NCBI RefSeq assembly: GCF_031143425.1
Contig: NC_090445.1
Location: forward strand, 1,578,246,049 to 1,578,310,048
DNA from: Pleurodeles waltl
Taxonomy: Eukaryota > Chordata > Amphibia > Caudata > Salamandridae
DNA: 64,000 nucleotides
Reading direction: 5' to 3'
Of the stretch, positions 12,523 through 24,870 are shown one piece after another. The notes under the pieces are model-generated. The model was not told where the DNA came from and ran no database searches. It saw nothing but the letters and a program-made list of their open reading frames with translations. A program made the position numbers and the translations under genes. The stretch's first letter is position 1, and each line of letters begins with the position of its first letter.

Positions 12523-14475
12523 GAATATATACACAAGAAACAACATGTATCCATAAAAAGAGTACCAAACAAGATACAGGTAATGAGGTTCACAAAAGTC
12601 TCCCACTAAAGAGACCCCTATCAAACATATTTAAAAAATGTGTGCACTCCGGGAGTACAAAAAAGTGTCACAATAGTGAAGAAAAGCAATCCAACGTGAC
12701 TTGAGTTAACAATATCTCAATTAGCTGGGCCCAATACCTATTTCTGTGAAACGTTATCACCCAAAAGCAGTGTACAGTGACAGATGCCACGTGCAGAACA
12801 TTAAAAACCTATACTGTTATCCCCTAATGGTATAGAAAAGTTGTAAAACTAAAAGGAAAGGGAAAAGGAAAAAAGAAGAAAATAGAAACTAACATGACAT
12901 ACCCTAAGAGTAGATAAACTCTGAGATCCCCAAACAAATATGCATAAACTGCGGGGTTCAGAGATTGTCTGGACGAATCAAAAGTCTGGAAATACAAGTA
13001 ACAAATCCTCCTTGAGTACGAACTGTATCCAAAAGGGTATGGCCAAGATAAGCCTAGTTACACAAAAAAAGAGGAATCCAAATCACACCACAGGAAAAAA
13101 AAACAAATTATACGTTATAATCAGTAGCACACGAACCATAATGCGCCTAAAAAAAGGAAAAATTCACGATTGTGACAAAGAACATGAATGGTGCAAAAGG
13201 TCAAGATGTCCACTTGCTTATCCTACGTGGACATTGCTTTACACTCAGGATAGAAAGTACAGAGCAAAATGCTAACATGAGCGATTGTCATGCATAATCG
13301 AAAAAAAGCGTGTTTGTAAAACACTCACACCAAACGTTAAAACAAACTCAGGAATACTGTCCAATAGACACTCCGCACGCACACACCAAAAACACGAAAG
13401 GATGGCCGGATATTCATGTGTGTGACCAGACCTGTATGAATATAAAAGAATGTCATAATATAGAATTATATAAGTCATCCTAACTCGAATTTGGAAAAAA
13501 AACCAAATACAAGCATAATTCGGGGAATTTCAAGTAGTCAAACGCGCAAACGCTAATTGTATAATCGGAAAAAACACACTCCGGGCCTAATTGGCTTGTA
13601 AAGAACAAAGATTCTTCTTACCGTTAGGTAAACGTGACCCCAATATACGTTGTTTTGTCGATAGGAGCGTGCCGCCATTTTGGCCTATATTAATGAAGGC
13701 AGTCGCTATAGAAAGAGGACTACAAGCGACAGTTCCAATTATGCAGCTATGTGAGTACCGCCTTTCTAACATATATATATAAATATTAAAGAAAGCGGTC
13801 ACTATAGAAAGAGGACTTAAAGCAAAAATAAATAACAATTATACCGAATAGATAATACCAAACCCAATGTGCAACAAAAAAGTGTCATGAATATAGTATC
13901 ATGCAAAACGAGGGAAGGAAAAAGAAGTACCTTTCACATTACAAAAAAATAACATAAGACATAACAACGCAAGTAGGGAAGTCTGTGATATGTACATTAC
14001 ATATTGCAAAAGGGATATCGGGTGTAACATATGCAAGGAAAAGGTGAACATACGGCATCCCCAAAGGCATATATTGATAATGAAAAAGGGATGGTAGGTA
14101 CACAAATATAAACAAAAAGATAAAAACAAAAAACAAAAGAACCCTCCAAGATAACGTAAGTACAAACAGATATATACATTCCATACTCAAAAGAATATTA
14201 CAAATACATATAAAATATCAAACCTGAAACCAATGAAAAATATGTGTCAAACGACTCTTTCAGATATAGAGTAAAAAGTTACAGCATAGTACACATAAGA
14301 CTACATGTAATGCATCTGCTTACAAAAATACATGTAAATCTTGATACGTATTGAGCCCCTTCTCTACAGCTCTTAATTTCAAAATCCATTTGCTCTTCAT
14401 TTGCCTCAGCATTAAGGTCCTGTTCCCACTGAGTGGGCAATTACTCAGCATGTCAATGCCATGCACAGTAATCCC

Positions 14476-14724
14476 CTAAACGTCTCTCTGCCCATGCATA
14501 GAATTGTAGTGGGCTGCAAAAGGATAATCAATATTATTGTGCCTAATGGCCCTAATATGTTCCTGAATCCTTTCCTTGAAGGCCCTAAGTGTACTGCCCA
14601 CATATATAAGTCTACAAGTACAAACTATGCAGTAAACCACATATTTGGTGTTAAAATTCATAAATTTGGAGATCCTGTAAGATCTTCTGGTATTGTACTG
14701 AAAGGTCATTAGTTTGTCTTGCAC
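14476..14724 (-). pseudogene. PLE GIY-YIG endonuclease remnant
   Basis: The 82-codon minus-strand reading contains KYVVYCIVCTCRLIYVGST followed by RIQEHIRAI. This matches the PLE form of the GIY-YIG nuclease: VVY (the GIY position), a C-x-C pair, IYVGST (the YIG position), and a downstream R-x-x-x-H helix. In PLEs this domain follows the RT and cuts target DNA. The rest of the domain downstream is not clearly preserved. Confidence 0.72.
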
Positions 14725-14866
14725 CTAACAACAAATGCTACAGTGGCCACATTTATGGAAACCAGTTGGTGGTTCAGATAACCATGTCCTAGTCAGTGCA
14801 GGTGGCATAAACTGTGACACAACCGTTTACGTAGTGCAGTGTATAATACTCTGTCCGTAATCCTTT

Positions 14867-15165
14867 TTACATAGTGTCATCTGCTAGTAAAAAGGACCAA
14901 TTTTTATGAAACATTTTGTAAATTTGTGCACTGAGAATGTTGTAAGGGATAAATGGGGACAATTTGTTGTGTCGTTTATATCTCTCCTTGGTAGGTGCTG
15001 TGAGGAGAGTTTGTCCATCAATCTTGGAAACTCTCTTGTTAGTGTTTGTTAGAAGAGTTTTCGTGTAGCCCCGCATCTGAAGGCGTTGTTCCAATCCATG
15101 AAGTTCATGAACAAAAATATCATCCTGGCTGCAATTACGTCTTATCCTAATGGCTTCACCATAGG
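14867..15165 (-). pseudogene. PLE reverse transcriptase C-terminal fragment
   Basis: On the minus strand a segment reads YGEAIRIRRNCSQDDIFVHE, then LEQRLQMRGYTKTLL. The RIRRNCS motif with a following R-x-x-x-RGY segment is characteristic of the RT thumb region of Penelope-like elements and precedes the GIY-YIG domain. The catalytic palm motifs are not in the window, and the sequence upstream is replaced by the inverted terminal copy at 15168-15266. Confidence 0.65.
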
Positions 15166-15167
15166 CT

Positions 15168-15266
15168 GCTACTCCCTTGAAGCACATTGAGGAATAAAAC
15201 ATAATCACTATATTACTCATGCTGAGTTGGAACTTAATTACTACAACAATAAGGAACTGACGTTGA
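15168..15266 (+). repeat. PLE terminal repeat, right copy
   Basis: Inverted partner of 12357-12460. It lies immediately beyond the RT fragment in the opposite sense, so the element is bounded by inverted rather than direct copies here. Confidence 0.75.
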
Positions 15267-16849
15267 AACAAAACAAATTAATTCATCTTGCATTTCTCTT
15301 AAAGTGGTCTTTGCTATTTTCACCAAACCACAGAAATAAAACATGTAACTTCATAAAATGACGATGTACATTTTACACTATTAGACCATACACAAAGACC
15401 TAAAGGTGATAAGCTCAATGTTTAAAGGTCCATTCTTGGTTGTCAGTTGGTTGACAATTCTGTATGTCTCGACAGATGGCTAATACTTAAAGAGGGTTCA
15501 ATCGATTCTACTTTTTGTTTTGGCACTCGTTTCATGAGCTATTACATAAAAATATAGAGTTTCTCTGATATGATCAATGTGTATGACCCCATTCTGGGTT
15601 TGTGTGTCTGGGCAGGCCTTCTTCTTTCACAATGAAATGAGTAGTAATGTCAAATTTTTGTTACTGTTTGTCAAAGTTGTTTGTGTAGATTAGCAAACTA
15701 AAGGCCTACCTCTGGGTTTGTTTTACATCAAACCTGGAAACAAGATAAAGATTGAGATGTCAATATATACTGTAAAATGATCAAGAAATACAATTACTTG
15801 GTTTATCTTTGGTGTAATGCATCATGCTGAAGGTACCCAAGTGGTCCAGGCTGTCATGCAGGTCCTGGCAATCCAAGGTATTAGGTTAAACAATTGTGTG
15901 TCTGCACCTACTCCAACTTTACCTCACTTCCACAATAGGTAATAACACTACTGTGAAGTTGGTACATATACTCTTAACCCCCTTTCTGTGCTTATAGTGA
16001 CACACTATCACTTCAGTCTTTCTACTACATCATGGCCTATAGACCTTTGTTTGTAGAAGACCAGAAATAGAATCTGTATCTGCAGTGGAACAGTTAATAT
16101 CATGATTGAGCTTTTTGGGAATAGTTTTTCCTTTGCAACAAGTCACAACCATAATCACTAGTGACCCACAGGCAGAGGGGTAGAATTGCTCACTATATAT
16201 TACTGAAACATATACGTTTGGCCACCACAGTTATGCCTTCATATACAGAAAGTGAATAGGCAGGCTCCAACTAATAAAAAAATGTATTTTCTGTAAGAGA
16301 AAGAATAAAATCTGCAAGCATCCCAATTAGAAGGGTGACAGAAAACACATTTACTACTATGTGTTTGCACATTTCCTGGTATAATCTCACGATTTTCCAT
16401 AAAGGTTCTCTGTATGTAACTACATCTGTTTAATAAATAGTCTTTTTTCATTCTTGCCAATTTGTTTCAGGTCATGGTAGTTGAATATCTGAACAGTTCT
16501 TTAACTTTTTTAAGTCAAGATTAAATGTATCTCACTAAAATGAATGCTGTTTACATTGTTCACTAAGCCAGTTCACCAACTATAGAGTTCCTTTAAACTT
16601 CTTGGTGATAAGTGTACTCGTGATGGGGCTTAGAAGTACTCTTGTCTATCTGAGGTCAATAAAATTGAGTTAAATCTTGGTATTTGAAATAGAAGATAAA
16701 TCTTGTCATTTATAGTGTTTGAATAAGAAGCATTTAAAAACCAGTTAAACATATTTAGGGGACCATAGGCTCTTTGTTCATTGCACTCCTTACCTTCACC
16801 AATGTGTGTACAAACAGAATTTTTTACCAATCCTGATTTTGTCCTGCAG
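15267..16849. other. Intron sequence, nothing recognised
   Basis: AT-rich intron between the PLE and the module A third exon. No domain, RNA gene or nameable repeat seen. Confidence 0.5.
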
Positions 16850-17080
16850 GTCACTTTACTCAAGTCGTATGGAAAGACACCAAGGAGATGGGAATTGCCA
16901 AAGCTGTGGACGGAAAAGGAATGGTCATTGCAGTTGCCCAATACAACCCAGCAGGCAACATTACCAACCCTGGCTATTTTCAAAGAAACGTCCTACCCAA
17001 GGGATCAGTGGTGAATGAGCAAGAAGGAGGACGGACGTCATATCCTGTGTGTCCCAGAGAAATAACACCACCAGCCACAG
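16850..17080 (+). CDS. CAP module A, third exon with interdomain linker
   Basis: This 231-bp exon follows a TTTTGTCCTGCAG acceptor and ends at a GTAATC donor, phase 1 at both ends. It starts GHFTQVVW, the CAP1 signature with the pocket histidine, and continues to the CAP2-like AQYNPAGNITNPGYFQRNV. The last roughly 25 residues, rich in Glu, Gly and Pro with the only cysteine seen in the protein, look like a flexible linker. A single-domain GAPR-1 would end shortly after the NVLP segment; here the frame stays open to the splice site, and reading on would reach a stop only at 17262. The donor fits the acceptor at 27692 in phase. Confidence 0.92.
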
Positions 17081-17217
17081 GTAATCAACAGCAACTAGTT
17101 GAGGTTGCTTTTCCAATGTACATATTCTTAGGCTTCAGTGCAGTGCAGAAATATTCAGCAGGTGTTTTACTGTATTTCGAACCTTTTCAGAAACCTAGCA
17201 GCCAGGTTATGCTTTGC

Positions 17218-17598
17218 TTAATCATTTTTGTTAAGTGGTGGTTCCCCCATGATGGATTCTGACCATTGGGTGGAGGGGCGACAGTGAGCTCCTCCCCAAG
17301 CTCTGTTAAATTTAGAAGTATCCAATGAGTGGTCAGGATATGATCTTCTATAGTCTTCCAGAAGCATAGATACACTCGTGCTTCTGGATGAAAGGAGGTG
17401 AACAAACATGGAACAATGGATGCTACACAAGATTTTAAAGGCAATAAAGGATTTTATTGGCAGCCAGTATATGGCAGGGCCAAGAAGCTTGCATGTCCAC
17501 ACTGGCATGTACCCCTCATGAGTGGGGCTGGTTGATTGTGAAGCACCTAAGGCCCCAAAGTAGGTATTTGGGTAGACCCAAGTGAAGTAAAGTAGCAT
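17218..17598 (-). pseudogene. L2/CR1-type LINE RT C-terminal fragment
   Basis: A 126-codon minus-strand reading contains YWLPIKSFIAFKILCSIH, the hallmark LHWLPxxxRIxFKIL segment near the C-terminus of L2/CR1-clade reverse transcriptases, followed by a degraded SRSL-like region. Only this 3' portion is present, as is common for 5'-truncated LINE copies. It lies in the intron between CAP modules A and B. Confidence 0.75.
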
Positions 17599-17599
17599 A

Positions 17600-20500
17600 G
17601 TCTAGACTACAGACAACTATTGCTGCCGCAGCCAGGCACCTATGACTGTCATTTAGGAGAATTAATCATCCTTTGTAGGTGAAAGCAAGCGTTGGATACA
17701 AAAGGTCAGATTTGAGGTGCAAAGATTTGGTCAAATTGAACACCAAGGTTGCATACTGAATTGCAAATTGTTTTGACAGAGCAGTGTCTCATCCAACCGG
17801 AGTTCTGCCTGATCACTGTCCAAAACCGGCTCAGTCTTCTCTTGCTTGACCATGTGCCAATGACTGCCCATCCACTGCCAGTCCCATTTCATGCATAGCT
17901 GGAATGCTGTATCTCCTCCCACCCTAAAAACAGACTTGGTGTAATTGATGTACATGTATAAATCAGTGCATTGGGTCAGATGAGTTTCACCAAAGATATA
18001 AATACATGTTAAAAAGATTGTGATAAGACTGACAATGGGATGCACGACATAGTCCAAATAGATTGGAGGCAGAAGAAGGTGGACAGCTTTGCTAATTGAG
18101 AGCGGTGAAACTGTCGACAGATTGAGAGAAATCTGGGCATTATCTGCCTAATCATATCTTCCTAAACTCCCAAAGAGTACTGACTCAGTGCTTTATTCTC
18201 GTTGGAAGCCCACTTGAGCAACATCCATGGTAACAGCAAATTCATTAGATGTTCTGCTACGTGATACCTCAAATACTCTTGACAGCCACCTGAACACAAG
18301 AAATAGGGTAGTGATTCCCCAAGACAGCCAAGCTGGCCTCAGTCTTTTTTCATTTAGGGATGACCTGTAGAATTTTAGATTGATTCATTACCATGCCCTA
18401 AGAGAGAAAAGTATTAATGAAACATCTCAGAAGCTTGACTCCCTGTACAACAGTGTTGACTGGAAAGTTAGAATTAGGCTTGGATACAGCATCCAGGAAT
18501 GCCTGTTCTAATTGGGGGCAGAGGCAATAAACGAAAGATGAGGTAGACGAAAATCCAATGCAGTAAGTGGTGGTGGAAATTTCAATATTTGATTGATATC
18601 TTAACTGATTATGAAAAAAATTAAAGAATCACTAATTTCAAAAATCCTGTGTGTTTGTAGTTATTAATGCACATTTGGATATGAGAAAACTATGTCGTGA
18701 TAGACCTTAGAGTTTCTTACACTCTATATCAGATTGTGAGGACCCACCATCCCCAGCCTGAGGCCTGAACAACACACTAGGTGATCCAGACAGGCAGGGA
18801 AACTCTTTGAGCAGCATCCAGACATAATCCTTACATCTTTAAAATCCAGATGGTTTGTGATTGCTGTAGACCATAATTATCCATAAATATATACATTGTA
18901 TATCACTCCTGTGATCTTTTTTTAATGCTGATTGCTCTGCAAATTTGCTCCATTTGATAACCACCTTGGCATGTTGGGGCACTATGCAGCCCTTTTTGTT
19001 AGCATGTAGCCAGTACTCGTATGTTGCCCATTAATAGAATTGATTCCACTGGTGAATGACCTCATTGACTCCGTACATTGTGTGATGTTGCCCACTTGAT
19101 TCCATAATCGAGTTTGCATTCCGTCAAACTTTGTCTAGTATTATTCTTTACAACCCACTTTTGTACTGCATTTTATTTGATTGGATCTTGGTAGAATTTG
19201 AGGCATTGCAGGTTCCCTTCTGGGTTAGTGTCAATTTGCAATATTTGGTAGCATGTTAATGTATTTTCTTGATGGTAGCTAAAGTTAACGGTTGCGTTTG
19301 ATATGGCTAAATATGCCCTTTAACATGCAATGTAAACATGTAAACCTTATTGCACCTTGTCTGTGTTGAGGTAAGTTGTCCTGCATTAGTGCCACTGGTG
19401 GCCAACTTTTGCATTGGTATTACAAACAGAGGAATGAGCCATATAGAAGGAAGCAAGAAAAATCATCCTATATCCTTAACCCTTTCCGGAATTCTGCAAT
19501 TGAGCTTTCATCACTGTGGATCACTCAGCAATGCTCATTTATGTAAACCTGAACAAGTCATTATATTTGTGCATTCAATAACGTCATGATATAACAAGAT
19601 TCACTTTTCGTTGGAATGGGAGCAGATACAATTCTATAATTCTAGCTGCTTTTCTTTATCACTGGGACTGCTTTTAGTTCTGATCCTTGATTCTTCAGTT
19701 CTTGCATACTGCCAGTCTGTGGTTTTATAGGAGCTCTAAGCCCTCAACATATTGGCTTCTCGGCCCCTGTATTCTGTCCCTGAGAAACATATGTTTTATG
19801 TGTTTGTAGTGCACAAGCAGGCAGTGTTTGTGAATTTAAAATGAGATAATATACAGACAAATGTGCCTGCATCCTTTCTTTCATTATGCAAGTATTAGCA
19901 ATAACCTGTGCAGAAGATTTCCTAACTTTTTTCAGATCCATTCTCCTGCCTCCACAATGCTGCTGTCCATGGAGGCTGCAAGTTGCAATGACCTGCAACT
20001 GCTAAGTGATCTTCAAGAGCCCCTCTGAAAGACATTGACAACCCTTACATAATTGAATGCATTCTTTGCTCTCCTAACCTGTGCTCTCCCCTTCTTTAGT
20101 CTCCCATCTTGCACTCTCTTGCATCACTCGCCTGTTCTGTGCTTTCTCATTTTGTACTTCACCTTCGTGTGATCTTACATTCTGTACAATCTCATTGTCT
20201 TTTCAAGGTTTTCCTATTATATTTTGGTAGTCTCTATCAGTTTTACCTATAGAGCCTAACATGTCAGTCATTGGCCGATCTTATTTACCAGTCCACCTGG
20301 TACTGCACCTCAACTGTACATATTTCTGGAATAACTATAATAGAAACGCAACCGAGTCTTTTTTTTTTTTTTTTAGACCTTCAATGTTGGGCAGCTCAGC
20401 CAAATAACTCAGTTAGTCGGAAAGTGAGTAAAACAATAAACAACCTGCATTTTGAACAGTATATCTAGGGTGCCACTCTGTTCCCTGGTTAGATTGCTTT

Positions 20501-22836
20501 TTGTTTTTGGACATGGAGAGGCCTTTGATTTGTTCTGTGCTGCTGTTTTGACTCAACCGCCTTTTCATTGGCCAGACCTTCTAAATAAAGGTTCCAAAAC
20601 CACTCTAAGATAATGGGTTTCATATTAATTGGTACACCATCTCCGTGAAATTTATGCTTCCAGGTCTGAGAGGCCAGATTCATCTGAACTGGCTGATTCA
20701 ACCTCAAAAGTGTTTTGGCACTGATTAACTCACTCTGCTGTTAAGAGATTGCTGATGCAGGTGAGTGCTCAAATGTAAAGCTGAACTCTTGAAGTTGAAA
20801 GGCATTGTAACAGATTGATGAATGGAGAGACCAGGGAGATGCAGAAAGCCACAAAGAGGCTTGCTGAATATGTTGTTGTAACAAACATAACATTTTATCA
20901 CATGCTCATATATGAGGTAGGCAGCGGTACAGGGGGCATGTTCAAGATGCTTCAAGAAGTTACATAAGACAAATTAATTAGCTATTTCAGACTTCCAATC
21001 TATGGAATTTTCTGCTTTGGCCACCATAGCAATCTTGTGGAGGAATGTGGTATGACATGTCCTTCTTTATTCCCCGTCTTCTGTCACAGGGATTTATAAT
21101 GCCTAAAGATTAAGCTTGTCCATAGAACACATTCTTCTTGCTTCCAAGTAAAGGTTTCTCACTCGTCCTCCTTCCTTTGGCATACGTAGCTAGCAAGCAT
21201 ACTTTCTGCCTAACAGGGATGTCCTGCTCAAGAGGGGCTTGAAAGTTCATCCCCTCACCTCATTGAATGAAGGCCATCTTTTCTTAGTGAGGTGTCCTAG
21301 CCATCTGATGGTTTTTTGCGATTTCCAGCAACTGGTCGGAAATTCACATAGTACTGAATTTTGTCCCCTTCCCTTCTCAATCATCCAGATCAGCTGATGG
21401 GGATGTCACTGGAGTCACATCTGGTTCTTGAAACCTTTTGAAGGAAGAGACATTCCTGATGATAGGTCACTTGTCTGACTGCACAGACCAGTCTCTTCTT
21501 TGACTGGGTGACTTGGAAGGGCGTGACATCAAAGGTGGATTCACATTTTCTGCATGCTAGGGCCATGTCGGTCTGGGCTAAGCCAGAGGTGACCACGTAC
21601 CTCCTTTGGTCTCCTTAGTCCCACATGTTTATGTAACCTTCTTTTTCACTGAAGTGGTGGCTATGTGTCCCTTTGGTGAAACAACCTGCAGCTGAGGAAT
21701 GTGCATCTGCAGCTCACACGCAGTGCAGTGCCTTCTGTAGATCTGCAGGGTAGTGTTGTTGTCTGTTTTCAGCATTTTTGGGTTCTCACATCCCAAGACT
21801 CCAGCATCCAGCGCAAGCAGCTGTGTTGAGGTTGACTTGAATGTGAGCTGTACCACATAAAATCCACCAGTTTCAAGTGGACTGTAAAATATTTACAGCT
21901 TGGATGGTTTGCTTGTAGCTTGGCACATGTAGCATGATTTCACATTTTCTTCTACATTGCTGTTCAATATCCTTACCTTACCTTTTCATCCAGTTATCAG
22001 CTGGAGAGATTTTGTGTGATCTCAATACATATTCTACTAATGATTTTTCCTCCAGTCGACAAAGAGAGTTATTCTTTGTTGCTTAAATGATTTTAGTTCT
22101 TCAATGCACATGCCCATTGGACGCTTCTTTGCACATGCCTCCATCTTCAACGATTCTTCGTTCATGGCATACAATTAGGTTCTGCAGTGTCTTAAGAGGA
22201 ATCTCCCAACAAAAATGTCTACTATCAGTTGTAGCTCAATGTTCAAATCATCCTGTACTAGTGAAAGATGTGGAGTTGCCTGTGGCAGAGGATGCATGGG
22301 GATTTAATCAGCTAGATTGACTTATTTGACTAGTCTAGCTTGAAATCATACTCATTAATATACCTCATCTTTGGATTTGTGGAGGCACTTTTGGTTTGCA
22401 TTTTCATTTATTATTGGTGGAGCCTGACTGTTATTATAATGCTAGGTTCTCTTTGTCCATCTGAAGAAAGACTACATTCAATTTTCATCAGTCTCTAGCT
22501 TAGATTTTTAACCGAGCTCCAACCATGTGTGCGCTGAGCCAAAATGACCCGAATTCAACTAGGCGTGTATCCACTGACAGTCCTATTCACATATCACAGG
22601 TATGCCATGGGATTTGTATTCCAAAGGCCATTATAAAAGAGGGCTTTATTGTGGGATCGAAAAGTGGGGCACTAGTGGCGGAAAAGTATTTGTATAGCGA
22701 GCAGTTGCTTTCTGCCTCTCTAAACAATCACAAGACACTTGGGGCCATATGTACGAACACTTTTTCCCATAGAAACAGAATGGGTAAAAACCTTTGCTAC
22801 ATCTGGACCCTGGTTCCATCACAGTGCTCAACTTTC
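17600..22836. other. Intron sequence, mostly unassigned
   Basis: No gene recognised. It includes a poly-T run at about 20358-20375 and a degenerate pyrimidine-rich stretch at about 20070-20210, with repeated TTGCACTCTC/TGTGCT-like words, that looks like a decayed minisatellite. Short ORFs here lack any recognisable motif. Confidence 0.45.
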
Positions 22837-23172
22837 TCAGGGTCTGATTGCATCCCTTTAAATTAAAAAAATTCTAAAAAAAAACTCAATTACGTTTTTG
22901 TCAGACTTTAAAAAAACTGTAATGACAAACACACATACAAACCCCCCTTCCCTCCCCCCTCCCCCCCGGAGGGAAAAAAACATAAAAAACAATAAAAAGT
23001 TAAGTTTGGTAAACTGCTGTCCACTAAACGTTTTAATACATTGTAAGGAACCACTATGATGGGTTTTCCTCTCTAAATTCAGGAGACTGTAATCTATCAG
23101 AGTGTCAGAGGTAGTGTATTTTGCATCCCTAATGGACTGTATTCCATCCTCCAAACATGTAATCAGGCCCTG
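22837..23172. mobile_element. Harbinger-like MITE, diverged
   Basis: The left end reads TCAGGGTCTGATTGCAT and the right end, reverse-complemented, TCAGGGCCTGATTACAT, giving matching termini with two differences. The same GGGCCTGATTA terminus occurs in the palindromic elements at 30.2 kb. The interior is not palindromic and contains A-rich and C-rich runs. The target duplication cannot be read with confidence. Confidence 0.55.
22942..22967 (-). other. G-quadruplex-forming motif on the minus strand
   Basis: The plus strand has four C runs (6, 3, 6 and 7 bases) separated by one or two T's. The minus strand is therefore four G runs of at least three with loops of one to two bases, which meets the standard quadruplex pattern. 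It lies inside the MITE at 22837-23172. Confidence 0.8.
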
Positions 23173-23884
23173 AATCTTTTAGAACATTAGGTCCAGACAG
23201 TGGACCACAGCACCTTTGGCCTACCTTAAGGGACGTGAGGAAACAGAAAGGAACTAAGTTTGGAAGACCTTGGTAGATGACATAAGTCGGAAAGTCGAGT
23301 AACAGTGGGAATCTTCAAGCCACTCCAGAAATAAATCCACTAATGTCTCATGCTAAGTAGAGAGGGTCCGTTGACTCTGGGGCTGATAGCACAACATTGA
23401 TTTTATGATAGCACAATTGCAAGGTAATCAAGTAAGACTTCTTTGCCCTTGCGAACTGGAAAAGGAACTCCTACCAAACTTTTCCAGGAAGATCACTCTT
23501 TGCTTATTAGTCTTCTCTCGTGTTTTTAGTATGAATTATTATGGAGCCATTAAAGGCTTTAAAGGTGACCACTCGTTGGATAGCCAGGTCTCCTTTACGA
23601 AAAGGCAGCCTAGTTATAAATGAGTAATGGAGAACATTATGCAATGCTATGAACTAACGTTAACAATGGTACACCTGGAGCGTAGTGCTAGGTGCAGGTT
23701 TTCAGACATACACCTGGGAATGACATGCAGTATCTTTCAATGAGTGTTATTCCCTCTGGGCAGAATACTACAAAGTATAGAATTCCACACAAGGGGCCAA
23801 ATTTAACCTAGAGTAAATCTTTGACTATTTCCAGGGTGAGAAGGGATCACTCAGAGCTTAAGAATGCTCACAGGGTTGTATGAT

Positions 23885-24870
23885 GGAACCATGCATGCAA
23901 TTACCACACATGCCTTTACAACGCCGTCATTACAATGCAAACGTAATTACAATACATACATTACCAACTAATATTTTTACCATGCATGTGCCTAACATGC
24001 CATTTACCATGACAATTTTGTTGAAAAGGCATGGTTGGTAAAGGCATATATGAGAAAAATAAGAGGGAGAGCACAGGACCCCTCCTAGGTGTTATAGAAG
24101 CCCTGGGGACCACCACCTCCCTGGGGCTATGCATAAGAATATCCGGGGGTGGCTGCCCCCCACCTCTGAGGACCACCACCTCTATATAATGAAGGGGGTC
24201 CTATGGAACCCCAGCACCCCAGGGACCACCACCTCCCCGGGGCTTATTATTATTTATATAATAAATTGTTGCCCCTGGGCAACATATACATTTATTGGGG
24301 GTGGGGAGATCCTGCGTACCTCCCCTGGCCCTAGGTAACTCCACCTCCCCAGGTTTATAATTTTGAAACATGCTGGGGGCCTTGTGGGCTCCTCCCATGT
24401 GGCCCTGGGTCCACCACTTCCCTGGGACAACAAATAAAAAATAGGAGGCTTCTACGGACTCCCTTGGGCCCAGGAGACCACCACCTCCCCAGGGCTACCA
24501 ATAAATAGAAGGCTGTTATTGTGTAGTTAACTATAACTTGCGCCCTCGCCATGCACTGCTAATCATAACGTATTTGATAACATCATTTATAATATCAATG
24601 TGATATTTGCAGAAAATCTTTTGATGAAAAAACTGTGCATGGTGAGGTACTACTTACCTGTACTTACCTGTAAAACTCTTACCATGCAAATGCCTTTACC
24701 ATTCATGCCTTTAGAACGAAATTTGTTGTAAAAACATGCGTGGTAAAGGCCTATTTGTGGCAAAGGCATGCGTGCTCAATGCACATGCTTGGTAATGGTG
24801 TTGTGGTAACGGTCATGCGTGGTTATGACTGTGTTGTAATGGCTGTTTCCCGCCAGCAGGTTATGTGTTT
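23885..24870. repeat. CACC-rich imperfect tandem repeat with ACCATGC-rich flanks
   Basis: The core (about 24085-24500) repeats imperfect units containing GACCACCACCTCCCC(G/A)GGGC separated by AT-rich spacers. Both flanks (23885-24050 and 24665-24840) are built from words such as ACCATGCATG, CATGCCTTTACC and TGGTAAAGGC. I recall similar blocks in newt genomes but cannot assign a class. No coding potential. Confidence 0.6.

Larger units (their letters stand above)
12357..15266 (-). mobile_element. Penelope-like element with inverted terminal copies
   Basis: A degraded Penelope-like element (PLE) lies in the CAP-gene intron, coding on the minus strand. Evidence is a PLE RT tail (about 15165-14867), a GIY-YIG-type endonuclease remnant (14724-14476), and roughly 100-bp inverted copies at both ends: 12357-12460 reads as the reverse complement of 15168-15266. 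PLEs are flanked by pseudo-LTRs, often partly inverted, so this arrangement fits the class. The middle (12860-14300) is A-rich with short internal duplications, for example a GTC(G/A)CTATAGAAAGAGGACT motif at about 13703 and 13799. Stops and frameshifts show it is inactive. Confidence 0.7.
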
